A stretch of DNA of 64,000 nucleotides, taken from NCBI GenBank assembly GCA_000507305.1, contig DF241551.1, forward strand, positions 1-64,000. Direction: 5' to 3'. The stretch's first letter is position 1; every line of letters starts with the position of its first letter. The stretch comes from Breviolum minutum Mf 1.05b.01 (Eukaryota; Sar; Dinophyceae; Suessiales; Symbiodiniaceae). The translations under genes were made by a program, and so were the position numbers. Below the pieces are notes generated by a model. It was not told the DNA's origin. It made no database searches and was given only the letters and a program-made list of their open reading frames with translations. Below, piece after piece: positions 54,405-64,000 of this stretch.

Positions 54405-54587
54405 TCACCAATATCCTTTCCAATGATGTTTCTCGACACTACATAGATTCTGCGGAAGTGTACTCTTTTTGTGAGACTGTAAGACAATCTCTCTGTCAAA
54501 AATTATTGACATCAATACGTCCAACTTGCAGGACTTTGATGAACAAAGCCTCTTTGTACCAGAGGAGCCGATTCGTTCGAGCTTGAG
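54405..54587 (+). CDS. two upstream exons, possibly of the GT2-like gene
   Basis: Exon 54405-54478 (GTACAG acceptor, GTAAGA donor) reads TNILSNDVSRHYIDSAEVYS then FCET. After a 53-base intron, exon 54532-54587 (TTGCAG acceptor, GTACCT donor) reads DFDEQSLFVPEEPIRSSL. Phases match. Both lie directly upstream of the glycosyltransferase on the same strand, but no connecting exon was resolved. Confidence 0.45.
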
Positions 54588-54870
54588 GTACCTAAGATAC
54601 CGAAACATAATAGGATATAATAGGAAACTAAGGAGTTGTGTTGGGGTTTCCTAACCGCACCTTTGGTGGACTACGCTCTCAGAATACAGCTTTGTGTTGA
54701 TGTGTTTTTCTTCTGTCATGAAAATGAGGTGAGTGCTTATCTTTTTATCTTTTTTGCATGGCTCTAGACCCTGCGTGTGAACTTTTTCTGTGGCGTTGGC
54801 ATTGCTGATTCCGATTGGCCCATTTCTGTGTAATTGCCAAAATTTAAAGTCACAACCATCACTGCAAAAT

Positions 54871-55762
54871 ATGGTGTTTGTGCGTCAAGATGGCACAAAT
54901 ATGGTGAAACTTCCAACGGGAGTGATCAGACACATGACACCGTTGGAAACAGAGCTGGAGGCAGTGGAAGGTATCAGCTTGCAGCAACTAGAGCAACCTC
55001 TTGCTGAAGTTGTTGGGAGAGTCTCGGTAGTGACCCCCACTACCGCATCTCGGGCACGATTCCACCCACAACTGTGGGAATGTTTTGTGAATCAAAGTTG
55101 GCCAGACAAGGAGTTGGTGGTGGTAGAGACTTACCACGATGAGCCCAGCGCCTTTTTTGAAAGCATTGCCCGCGTTGACAACAGATTGAAATATGTCGCG
55201 ATCAAACGTCCAGTGGGTGAGGACCTCACCGTGGGCGCGAAGCGAAATGCACATGTATGTAGAGCACATGGTGACTGCCATGCAGCAGCGAAACTTGGTG
55301 GCCTTGACCCTCTCGGGTTGGCACAACTTCTTCGAAGCAAGAGGCACTGCCGGATATTCGGGACCCAACTCATGGGACCCAGAGGATCAGGAAGAAATGG
55401 ATGAGATTCTTTACGGCTATGGTTTTAGCTATGTGCACCTCAGGGTGATGGCTTTATTTTTCCCTTATCCCAACCTAGCCTTTGCTGAGGATGCACCTTT
55501 CATGTTGAAACTGCGCGACAAGATGGGAGGGGACCGCATTGGCCTCCTGGAAGATGTTGAAGGCCTTTGCCTCCACATCGTGCATTCCACCAGCAGCACA
55601 CCAGATCCACAGATCTCCAATACCTTGACCGAAGAGGAGCTGGACGACTTGGCCGTGTCTGAGTCCACGGCCTACAATGAATTCATGCACAATTATGCCA
55701 TGAGTTTCTCCAATTTTTTCTCTAATATCTTTGGCAGTTTGCTTTCACTTTGGTCTTGCTGA
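54871..55762 (+). CDS. GT2-like glycosyltransferase with the DXD segment deleted
   Basis: The first frame, from ATG 54871, has RVSVVTPTTASRARFHPQLW, then CFVNQSWPDKELVVVETYHD and VGAKRNA (a GT-A nucleotide-binding half). At about 55247 the frame must shift to continue as MYVEHMVTAMQQRNLVALTL, SGWHNFF, YGYGFSYVHLR and LAFAEDAPFMLKLRDKMGGD, then a long tail to TGA at 55762. In relatives the KRN box is followed by a stretch carrying the DDDD/DXD metal-sugar site, then the acceptor half starting Y-V-x-x-M. Here KRNA and MYVEHM abut, with no room for an intron, so the DXD stretch is missing. Transfer activity is therefore unlikely. The family call rests on motif memory. Confidence 0.6.
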
Positions 55763-57134
55763 AGCTACCTGCGAACATGCAGGTCGGACCAATTGATTTG
55801 ACTTGATTTCACCAATTTCAAAATTTCACCATGGGTTTTAGTTTTGCTTCAGAATCATCAGTTTCACCATGTTCGCAAAATGTTCTCTGAAAGTGGGCAA
55901 AGAAACCACGGCATTCGAGCCTGCAAGGAAAATTCCTATGAAGGGAAGGTGAGTTGCTACGTTTGAATGCCTCTAGCAGTTGTAGAATGAGCGTTCTAAG
56001 ATATGCTTAAAAAACAGATCTTTTGTTGAAAAGAAAATCATCTAACAGACGGACTGGTCTTATTAAGTCAAAAATTGACATCCCTTTACGTAGATATACT
56101 GTGAATATAAAGCATTCATTTGGATTGCAATTTCTCTATTCTTTGCTTCTTCTATCTATAGAGATGACAATCCTGATCAGTTCCTACAGAATGGTTGTGA
56201 TTTCCAGCACTGTCAAATCAGTTGCCCAGCAACTTCTGTCAGAGGGATTTTTAGAGACCCCCAAATAATAGGACTCATTGCCCATACTTTACCACTCCCA
56301 GAAGAATCCCTAAAGATATGGGAATGGTATGGGAATAGTATGGGCAGCTTACCATAAGGGGGTCTCATTATTGGGAGTGCCTGGAATCACCCTTGATTCT
56401 GTGAGCAAAATCACTAAAAAACCTTGCAGGAAAGAGAAGCTGTGCGCATCTTTGTTCGCCACCAGGCGGTTTTTTCGAGGGTCGTTTTTTGACTTCCAAG
56501 CTGGCAGTTTTTGGGATTCTTCAGGTAGCTTATTGAAGACAGGAAAACTACTGGTTTTTTATTTGTATTTAAGTCGTGTTGGGCATTGAACTTTCTTCTT
56601 CATATTTGTACTTCGACATCTTCCATGTGTTCCCTTGTTGGGGCTTAATCATTCGCCGTGATTGGTCCAGATCCAGATGGATTGCCCAATTTCTACCGGC
56701 GCGACTTCAACTGACAAAGGACCAGTGTTTTGAGTTCCGATCCGCAGAGACTCGCTCGGACTCGGATTCGTCTCGCCTTCGGCTNAGTGTTTTTCAGCAA
56801 ACTGCAATGAAGGATGTTTTCAGAGCCATGAAAAGTCTTGAAATTTGTATTTCTTGTGTTTCTGTTTTGGATTCACACGCTTCTGCATTTACAGTGAGCC
56901 AATGTTGACCATGCATGGCTCTGTCCCTCAGGGATGTTTTGTTGGTATAGAGCGCTGCAGCTACTGCAGTTTTTTCGAATCTTGCAGGAGGGAAACGTCT
57001 CTTTGCTCCATGTTACTGTACAGATTCACCAGATGCAGTACAGAGTTTTAGGGGTCATTTAAGTTGTTTAGAACTGAACACAAATCAACAATGTCTCCTG
57101 AATGGGGGGCAATTGTTGAAATCCTTTTGTCTAG
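55763..57134. other. no supportable gene; single N at 56785
   Basis: AT-rich, with a short mirrored or duplicated stretch near 56260-56390 (CCATAC/GTATGGG words). Open frames lack splice support. Confidence 0.35.
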
Positions 57135-57812
57135 GTAAGAGTCGGATTGCCTGTGAGCGTTCTAGTTTCAAGCGTTTCGGGATGCAATGTCCAACACTTT
57201 TCTCGTCTGAAACCTGGTGGTGGAAGTGCAAATGCAGTGCGTGCAGCTGTGAGTGTTTGCCCAGTCCCGGCCAAGTGGAGGCCCAATCGCCAGATTTTCA
57301 GGAGCTCAAAACAAGTGCCTCCCCCAAATCATATGTCAAAAACATTTGCATTCATTCATTCATGAATATATTTGAAATATATTTGAATATTCTGCGATAT
57401 TTTTTGCATGGCACTCCCAAATTCCCAAAGACTCCCATCAAGGGGCACTTCGACTACCCTGAGATGTTTCCTGTGAGGCGTTGAAGTCCACGGAGTTCAT
57501 GAAGAATGCAGCAGCCAATCGACACGTACAGGTGCCTCATGTGAATTGTTCGTTTCACATGGCCATGTTCCACGGAGTTGTGAAGGGATGTTCCAACTGG
57601 AGAAATTTGTTTTTGTTTCAACTTCCAACAAAGAAAAGAGTCTGCCTGGAAACAATAAAGATGTGAAGTCAGTCTTCCAACACAAATCTACCATAGGTGC
57701 TACAATAAAGAGCCGGGATATGTTCCCACATGGCAGGTTCCCAGATGTTAAACCTGTACGAATTGCCATTGAAAAAATTGGCAAAGAAACCAGTAGAGTA
57801 AAGGAAGAATAG
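57135..57812 (+). CDS. candidate exons, unknown gene
   Basis: Exon 57135-57301 (GTCTAG acceptor, possible GA donor) reads VRVGLPVSVLVSSVSGCNVQ, HFSRLKPGGGSANAVRAAVS and KWRPNRQIF. About 57575-57812 reads FVSTSNKEKSLPGNNKDVKS, then STIGATIKSRDMFPHGRFPD and ends GKETSRVKEE with a stop. A minus-strand frame over 57497-57784 competes with the latter. Family unknown. Confidence 0.35.
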
Positions 57813-58019
57813 CCAGTCCTAAAAAGGGATGACGCCTACGGGCGTTTGATGCTGTGCAGTGTCATCACTCACCCCATAGTCCACGGGATGGGTGAGGATC
57901 CTTTTGCCACTTCTGAAATCACTGTGTCCTTCTCGTACTGATATTGTTTTTAGGAATCGTGAAACGTATGCAATCATTTGCGCATTACGCTTCTTGGCAG
58001 CTGATTTCTGGACTTTCTG

Positions 58020-58620
58020 CAACAGTGGCTCAAAGCAGCGCTGTTTTCTTGTTTGATTTGCAGATAGAATTTTCAATGGTGGAGGCGCCTGGGATTGCCA
58101 GACTTGATTCTCTGATGTCGCTTGAGTGTTTACCTTTTCAAGTTATTTTCTGCAGCTCCCAAAAGGTGAATCGATACTTGGCTGTAACAGGTTGTAGGCA
58201 AATAGCAAAAGTCAACAAGCCAAGCAAGCTTCCTGTGCATGCAAAGAGACAAGTGAAGTCAGTGAAGTACTCTGAATCACCCAGATTGGAATTATATAGA
58301 GTGAAGCATGAAACGCCTTCATGATTTGCATTTGCTGGTTTCGGAGGACCTTGAAGCGCAGCCCCTTGTCAGTGATGATGCGGTCTGAGTCTCAAAGTCT
58401 GCAGATACTTTGCTGTCTTACATCATTGAACCTGAGGAGGAGGTAGAGACGCGCCACCGACCATACAAGGCCGTTTACAGAAGAGCTGAACATGTAAAGG
58501 TTGCTTTGAGAGAATTTCAATTGTTTTGGGACCAGTGCTTGGATCATTCAAGATCTTGCATCCAAGTTTCTGGGATTGATAAATCGATATATGATGACAA
58601 ATGCATACAAATGCGTCATT
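58020..58620 (+). CDS. candidate exons, unknown gene
   Basis: About 58191-58324 (TAACAG acceptor) contains CRQIAKVNKPSKLPVHAKRQ and ends LYRVKHETPS. About 58420-58560 reads EPEEEVETRHRPYKAVYRRA, then EHVKVALREFQLFWDQCLDH. Both are protein-like on the plus strand; linkage is unknown. Confidence 0.3.
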
Positions 58621-59001
58621 GATTGAAAGATAATTCTATATATTATTGGTATTCTTGAAAGGCTGCCAAGCATAGCATAGCGCTGTCGAAACCACCGAGT
58701 CTATAGGCATTTCACGGTATGTCGATACACCAGACCAATGTGTTGTTGCCCTGGGCAGTTCGTAGGTGTTTTTCCTCATGGGAGCTCTCTTTCTTGTTGC
58801 TGCAGCTCTGTCCGCCGTCCGGCTCTTGGATGATTATTCTATATACATGTCCAGTGTTATTTAGGAAAGTTTCAAAGAGTTTAGATCTTGTTGGAAGCAC
58901 CGGTGTGGATGCACCAGGCATTTGTGGAAATGGTATGGTTATGATGATGCTTGTGCTATACCGGTGGATTTTTCGTGCTGAATTTGGAATGAATACTTCC
59001 G

Positions 59002-59283
59002 GTGATTGCACCTGATGCAGATGTTGCACAGTTGCGGAAGCACAGCTCCAAGGTTTGCAGTGGTCGCAGCGAAGTGCAGTCGGTGGCGAATTTAAGAGGC
59101 ACCGTAAACAAGGTGTGGAGCTTGAGAAAAGACTGTCAAGACTTTCCTATGAACAACTCCCGTCATGTGTTGATCTTTTGTGACGTAGAAACACATCTGG
59201 ACCCCAGCGTCGTCACAGGGAGACGAAGCGACATTGCAAATGCTGTTCCCCTCGGGTTACCAAACCCACACGGTGAAGGCTGA
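59002..59283 (+). CDS. open exon-like frame, unknown
   Basis: A 93-codon frame reads APDADVAQLRKHSSKVCSGR, then WSLRKDCQDFPMNNSRHVLI, FCDVETHLDPSVVTGRRSDI and ends NPHGEG. A second frame over the left two thirds (KRHRKQGVELEKRLSRLSYE) is also protein-like. It may be an upstream exon of the 59.6-60.9 kb gene. Confidence 0.35.
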   Translation: MIAPDADVAQLRKHSSKVCSGRSEVQSVANLRGTVNKVWSLRKDCQDFPMNNSRHVLIFCDVETHLDPSVVTGRRSDIANAVPLGLPNPHGEG

Positions 59284-59579
59284 GGACATTCGCTCTATTC
59301 ATCACAACATCGTCATGTCATATGTAAGATTGTAAAACCATACTATACAAAGATGCTGGAAGGTCTTGTTTTCTGATGGATTGCTTTGTGTACAAGCGTT
59401 TGGTTATTTGAGATGTTGTGGTCTGAAAGAATTTGAATGGGCTTGTCAATAAGCATCAAAAGAAAGGTAGAATTCATGGAGTGTTTGGGTTTGTGTTGAG
59501 GCGTGCTCAAAGATCCACAGCCTTCGCTTCGGTCAATTTGTTTGCACACATGTTTAGTCACGTGTCAATATTCTCTAAG

Positions 59580-60927
59580 TGCAGCTGTTGGAAGTACAGC
59601 CTGATTTTGGGAATATCGGTCATGACATTGTACTGCATCCATCCAAGTTGAAGTCAAATTCATTTTCCAGACATGTTGGATTCCCGGTGCCAAAAAGAGC
59701 AATCCACTCCATTGCAGGAAGACATCTCAAAGTGGTTCACAACAACCACAACCAGCACTACCACCACTACCACAACTACAACAACTACATCAACTACCAC
59801 AAGTACCACTCCAACATTCAACTTCAACACCACAACCAGCACTTTGGAGGCCAACTGGAATATGTCGAGGGAGATGTTTGTAGGTTGTGTTGATGTGACG
59901 GCTCACTGCAAGCCTGTGCATAATGTACATCCATGATATGCATGTTCCATTGATGAGTTTTGTACTGGATTTTCAAAAAACACACTTTATTTTGTATTTA
60001 CATTTACATATCTGTGGATGTTTCACAAGTATGGTTTCGATTTTCAATTTTTCAGCATCACCGCATCACCACCTCCGACACACAGATGCAACGTGACAAA
60101 CGTGACACACCATCATGTTTTGAGGGCTCATAAGATCGTATGCGTGTGGTTTGTGATGATCTCGATTCGATTTCGTTGCATTTTGTGGGGAGGCAGCGAC
60201 GATAGGGGTCCGAGTCTGGCTGTTGGACAGGGTTTCGATTCAATCCCGAACTTGTAAAATTCATACTATATCAATCATACTCGAATGGCACAGGAATCTG
60301 CAATTAAAGTTATTTTGGGCGAAAAAGCTGAAAGGGCCTATTTTTACTCAATCTGAATGGTTTGGTTATTCGGAAAAGGATTACCTAATGCGACCAACTA
60401 TCATCTGAAAAGGTTGCATCGCTCTTCGAATCTTTTGCACCCAGATACTACAGATATGCCAGAGATTATATACACTCACATACATCTAAACTCGTATGCA
60501 ATAATTTCGATGAAAAAGGTGGGGCAATCAATCTAGACCTGGTGCAAGATTTCGTCCGCCAGCCGCACAGCCCAATCTGTCGTCAAGTTGGGGCATGGAA
60601 TCCGGGTGCTGTGTAAACAGTGTAAGTGAGCAGTGTTGGAAATAGTTTCTGTCATCCCTGAATACTGTTTGTTTGGTGAAGGATCCTTACAATGCCTTAC
60701 GGTAAGTATCATGTATCATTTTTGCTGTTAGAATCCCTATATGCAGCATTTCCTCAGAAACTTTTGTAGCAGATCAAACCGTTTTTGAGTCTCCTGGGTG
60801 AAATGATCCGAATGACTCACTGGCCGATCCTGTCAGGGGATTGATGATGCGAGCTCTGCCAATTCTACAGCTCCAGAAGGGGAAAAAAGTGCTACCAAGG
60901 CTGGGTTTGACCGTGGCAGTTGAGTAG
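59580..60927 (+). CDS. six-exon gene (3' part), unknown family
   Basis: Exons: 59580-59731 (QLLEVQPDFGNIGHDIVLHP, then SKLKSNSFSRHVGFPVPKRA; GT donor); 59850-59879 (ANWNMSREMF; GT donor); 60294-60326 (ESAIKVILGEK; GC donor); 60413-60610 (VASLFESFAPRYYRYARDYI, SKLVCNNFDEKGGAINLDLV, RQVGAWNPGA; GT donor); 60682-60701 (20-base micro-exon DPYNAL, GTAAGT donor); 60837-60927 (GLMMRALPILQLQKGKKVLP, then RLGLTVAVE and TAG). All acceptors are AG|G except the first, and every join from 59580 on keeps frame. The product is globular and basic at its end. No family recognised. The model is one of the best supported in the window. Confidence 0.6.
59745..59835 (+). repeat. degenerate ACC/ACA triplet tract inside an intron
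   Basis: Imperfect (ACCACA)n-like tract between the exons ending 59731 and starting 59850. A poly-Thr frame across it is a by-product if the exon model is right. Confidence 0.75.
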
Positions 60928-61633
60928 TTTCAGAAAAGACCGCTGAAGATTCTTCTTCCCCTCTTTCTGCTTCGATTTGGTGTTCCACATTCTGATGGAA
61001 TGTTTCTACGACGAGTTTCAGCCCAAGAGCCAACATGCAAACTGCAGCCTTTTCATGACGATTGATCCTCCTTTGATTTTGTGTGAAAACGAACCCCTTT
61101 GCTCTACAAAGCTTGCTTGGAGCCAGTCGGGCTATTGTCATTCATTTCAGCAGTTTTTCCAATGCAATGCAAACATGCAAATGGTATATTGGAAGTCCCT
61201 TGCTAATGGTTTTGGTTCTTGTCCATTCGCGAATTTTCTTTGGTAATTGAGTGTTCAGAGCTTTCCTTGCAAGCTGTGCCACCGCATTTGATCATGCTCT
61301 TGCGAAGTTGAATATTGATTTGGGTTTCAAGATGAAGGTGTCCTCAACGACGCCCGCAGATACAACTGTAGAGGTCAGGGGCCACCGGGAGACTAGACTT
61401 GAGACTAGACTTCTTTACATGCCATCAGGTGTACATTGGCATATATTTCAGGTACATGTTATGTACATTTCATGGCAAAACCCTGTCGGATGAAAGAGTC
61501 ATCTTGTGATCTACCATATTGTATGATTGTGTTTGCCAGAAGGGTTCGTTTTGTTTCGGTTCATTCGCAAATTTTCCTTGGCAATTAAGGCAATTGTGTG
61601 TTCAAGCTGTGCCACCCCATTTGATCATGTGAG
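60928..61633. other. no firm gene; possible exon near 61325-61450
   Basis: A frame reading GFKMKVSSTTPADTTVEVRG spans about 61320-61380. Directly repeated GAGACTAGACTT words occur at about 61389-61411. Borders unclear. Confidence 0.3.
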
Positions 61634-62006
61634 GATCCGAGAACGACAATTTGGGTTGCACCGCTGGGGCCTCAGATGGGCCATGTGTTGCTTACCGCAT
61701 CGTCAGAGTCAACAGCTTCACATTGAGGACCAGAACCGTCTTTCAGACATGATTTACCATGACGCAGAGACAATATCAGAGATTTTAGTCCAGAGATGAA
61801 GTTTTTTACACTTTGGTTTTGTCACAGATGCACCATTTTGTCATCATTCGATTTTCATCTCAAACTCAACGTGTACACTGCCCCACCGTTTTCTTGCGAA
61901 CACTCTGTGATGTTGCTTGCGTTCTTTGTGATCCATGCCAAGGACCATGCCCCCCGGAACCAAAGGCGCCCAGCTTACTGTATTGTCGTTTTACTACTAA
62001 TACTAT

Positions 62007-62045
<39 letters not shown>

Positions 62046-62048
62046 TAT

Positions 62049-62095
<47 letters not shown>

Positions 62096-62732
62096 ATCAA
62101 AGATTCTCATAGATCTCCTTAGGCAGCAATTTGTTTGCAGTTTCGTAAATCGTTGTCACATTCGCAGCTGTTCTTGTGGTTTAATTCGCTAATGGAATCT
62201 TTTTTTCACAACTTCGAGTAAGGCTGGGAAGTTGCACGTTGGCAAAACAGACCCCCAAAACAGACCCGCAGAACATACCCCTAAGCGAAACTTTCTGGAT
62301 CGGGAACGTCATTCTAAGATGCAGCCACATACAGCTTGGAAATCAATGTTCAGTGGAGGGATGTGCTTTAGGATTATGATTGTATTGTGATACTGATACT
62401 CTATGATCATATCAGTGGAGAATACAGATGTTTTCCGCAGTCTGGATTGATTTCGCATGATCTCTTTAGTTTGGGAGAAGCAGCCGTTTTGTATCCAGGA
62501 ATTCCAGATGTCTTTTTTGCAACCTTCTTGTCATTGAGATTCAATCGGATTTTGTTCTCGGCAACCTTTGTATGTTGATTGTGCATCAAAGATTTGCAAT
62601 TCTGATCCGTTCAAAATGCAGGTCATGCGACTTGAAGGAAATGCAGCCGTCGTTAGCAATGTGCTAGGAACTGAGCCAGCCACATTCACTGTAGCATTCA
62701 TTCCATTTGATTTCTTCTCCTTTGATCATTGA
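61634..62732 (+). CDS. multi-exon gene, 3' part, unknown family
   Basis: Exon about 61634-61735 (GTGAG acceptor) has a phase-0 frame DPRTTIWVAPLGPQMGHVLL then TASSES; another frame is also open. Exon 61828-61965 (TCACAG acceptor, AAG|GCGCCC GC donor, 46 codons) contains QTQRVHCPTVFLRTLCDVAC and VLCDPCQGPCPPEPK, a cysteine-rich stretch. About 62421-62516 reads YRCFPQSGLISHDLFSLGEA then AVLYPGIPDV. The last exon, 62622-62732 (ATGCAG acceptor), begins VMRLEGNAAVVSNVLGTEPA and ends IPFDFFSFDH with TGA. The cysteine-rich exon may bind metal or be extracellular; this is inference. Confidence 0.45.
61992..62094 (+). repeat. (TAC)n microsatellite
   Basis: Mostly pure TAC/ACT triplets with a few interruptions, in the presumed intron after the exon ending at 61965. 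Poly-Leu and poly-Thr frames are by-products. Confidence 0.95.
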
Positions 62733-63200
62733 CCCGAGGAGAGCGAGTTATTTCTTTCGTGGGCTAGCAGATGTATTTCCCGTCCTCAAAAAGCTGATTC
62801 CCGGCCACTCAAAGTGAGATTGCCACTCCAGACTCCCCCTCAAACGAGGGGATGCTCGCCTGATCTAATACGCTTGGGCTGAGTTGATTCGAAGAATTTC
62901 AAGGAAACGGATGCGCACTTCCGAGCTTGAGGATGCCGTGCAACATAGACACTTGAAACGTTTGCCAGCCATGATTCGTTGTGATTGCAGAATGGGACCC
63001 AATTCCTTGGGTTTGTTATGACTTGGTCGACTTGAAGTAGTTTAGTTTGGTCAGTTTAGTCCTCTCAGCAGATGTCATTCATGATTTGAGGCTTATGAAT
63101 TGAAATTGCATTTCGCTGGAAACTCGAAAAAATCACCCCAGTGTAACCCCAATGGTTTTTCCATGTTTCAATTGTTTCATCATTGCCTTTTTTCCTGGAG
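62733..63200. other. intergenic, nothing recognised
   Basis: Mixed-composition spacer without exon-like frames or repeats. Confidence 0.4.
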
Positions 63201-63560
63201 GTTTCTGCCATGGGCGCTGGTGCTGGGTCCATTGCATTGGGAACAGCAGGGGCAGCGGCGGGAGTGCCTTGGCAAGATTTCGGATTGCGGATTGGCAGGA
63301 TTTCTCAGGTTTTCCATGGTTTTCCGAAAATACAGAATTAATCTGATCACGAATAATTATCATATATTATTATCATATATTTTCATAAATCAACCCAAAA
63401 TGTTCAGCTTGCCTGTTGTTTTTCAGTTGTTTTTTTATCAAAAATGGTTCCTACTGAGCGAGGCCTGTGGCGGCGGCGTCATGGGTGGCTTAGTCGGCTT
63501 GGTCCCGGCCGCTTTCACCTTCGGCCTCTCCATTCCCATCGGTGCCATGCTGGTCGTTTT
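63201..63560 (+). CDS. Gly/Ala-rich membrane protein, 5' or middle exons
   Basis: Exon 63201-63271 (CTGGAG acceptor, GC donor) reads VSAMGAGAGSIALGTAGAAA then GVP. Exon 63459-about 63550 (ACTGAG acceptor) joins in phase (TG+C) as C-EACGGGVMGGLVGLVP, then AAFTFGLSIPIGAMLVV. The Gly-x-x-x-Gly spacing and small-residue richness suggest closely packed membrane helices. A PAxFTFGLSIPxGA-like core is, to my recollection, common in dinoflagellate proteins of unknown role. These exons are clearly GC-richer than their surroundings. The gene probably continues beyond the window. Confidence 0.5.
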
Positions 63561-63599
63561 CAGGAAAATGGAGGGAATAAATGTTCGTTGTTCATAATC

Positions 63600-64000
63600 A
63601 ATACATGTAATTTGTCATTGTTTTTTCAATGTTTTTTCTATATTGATCATGAACTATTTTGATGAAACGTGTTTCTGTCCAAGAAGTGTTTGTTTTGTTT
63701 GAAAAGTTTCTAGTTGACATAGTTGCATGACTATGATCTTTTGATATGGTTGATCCTTTGTTGCAATGCTACTTGTGATTCCGATATGATCATTGTCACC
63801 TCGTGACTCATGACTCGGTCTTCATCCAAACGTTGGATTCTTTGTTTTTTCAACAGATTTCCTAACCCTGGACTCGAGAAATCCGAAATCCGCCAAAAAT
63901 GTTTTGATCATTTTGGAGGTCCAGGTGAGGTATCACAAGGATATTTTTGCAAGCATCACATCTCTCAGGCATAGCAGTGGGTGGTACTACAGGACTCTTA
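63600..64000. other. intron-like or intergenic end of window
   Basis: AT-rich; no exon with both borders seen. Confidence 0.35.

Noticed and set aside
61796-62122. Leu-rich open frame resembling a membrane segment
   Set aside because: The leucine run is the TAC/ACT microsatellite read in another frame.

Overview
This window reads as nuclear DNA of a dinoflagellate, most likely of the Symbiodiniaceae type. The evidence is: coding sequence broken into short exons and micro-exons (down to about 18-20 bases); introns that end AG|G but start with GT, GC or GA; near-identical genes in head-to-tail tandem; and protein families expanded in this group (DHHC-like palmitoyltransferases, NIPA-like transporters, dispersed kinases, GT2-like glycosyltransferases). 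No rRNA, tRNA, CRISPR, bacterial operon or complete transposon was seen. Without transcript data most exon joins are inferred from splice sites, reading phase and protein sense. Several short stretches read plausibly in more than one frame, and confidences reflect that.

Layout. 0-1.3 kb: 3' end of a coiled-coil gene made of small exons. 1.4-2.2 kb: arrays of the TTTGCATG motif, which change strand at a single N. 2.2-3.3 kb: broken pieces, including a DEAD-box helicase C-domain fragment. 5-19.3 kb: a plus-strand field of short exons; the best chain (7.1-11.1 kb) looks weakly GT8-like. 20-21 kb: a 0.93-kb block repeated at 49.3-50.3 kb. 21.2-22.0 kb: a dynein heavy-chain fragment. 22.1-25.3 kb: kinase copy 1 (plus) facing an antisense gene (minus). 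27.6-28.6 kb: an unusual DHYC palmitoyltransferase. 29.6-30.9 kb: a two-exon membrane protein. 32.5-40.6 kb: repeated copies of the kinase/antisense cassette, one across a 301-N gap, with an NIPA-like transporter (37.4-39.1 kb) between them. 41.2-42.5 kb: an unknown multi-exon gene. 42.4-47.5 kb: two tandem copies of an intronless DHHC palmitoyltransferase. 48-53.2 kb: a 1.1-kb block repeated twice and a small membrane-protein gene. 54.4-55.8 kb: a GT2-like glycosyltransferase lacking its DXD segment. 57-63.6 kb: further multi-exon genes, the best resolved at 59.6-60.9 kb, and a Gly/Ala-rich membrane protein at the end.

The genes form no obvious pathway. Three encode palmitoyltransferase-family membrane proteins, two encode paralogous kinases with a DFD in place of DFG, and the rest are separate functions. 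What unites the window is repeated segmental duplication: the kinase/antisense cassette, the palmitoyltransferase tandem and two dispersed blocks, each with intact and decaying copies. Four places with N bases (1607, 32925, 36414-36714, 56785) mark assembly joins, and three of them coincide with repeat anomalies, so structural conclusions there are provisional.
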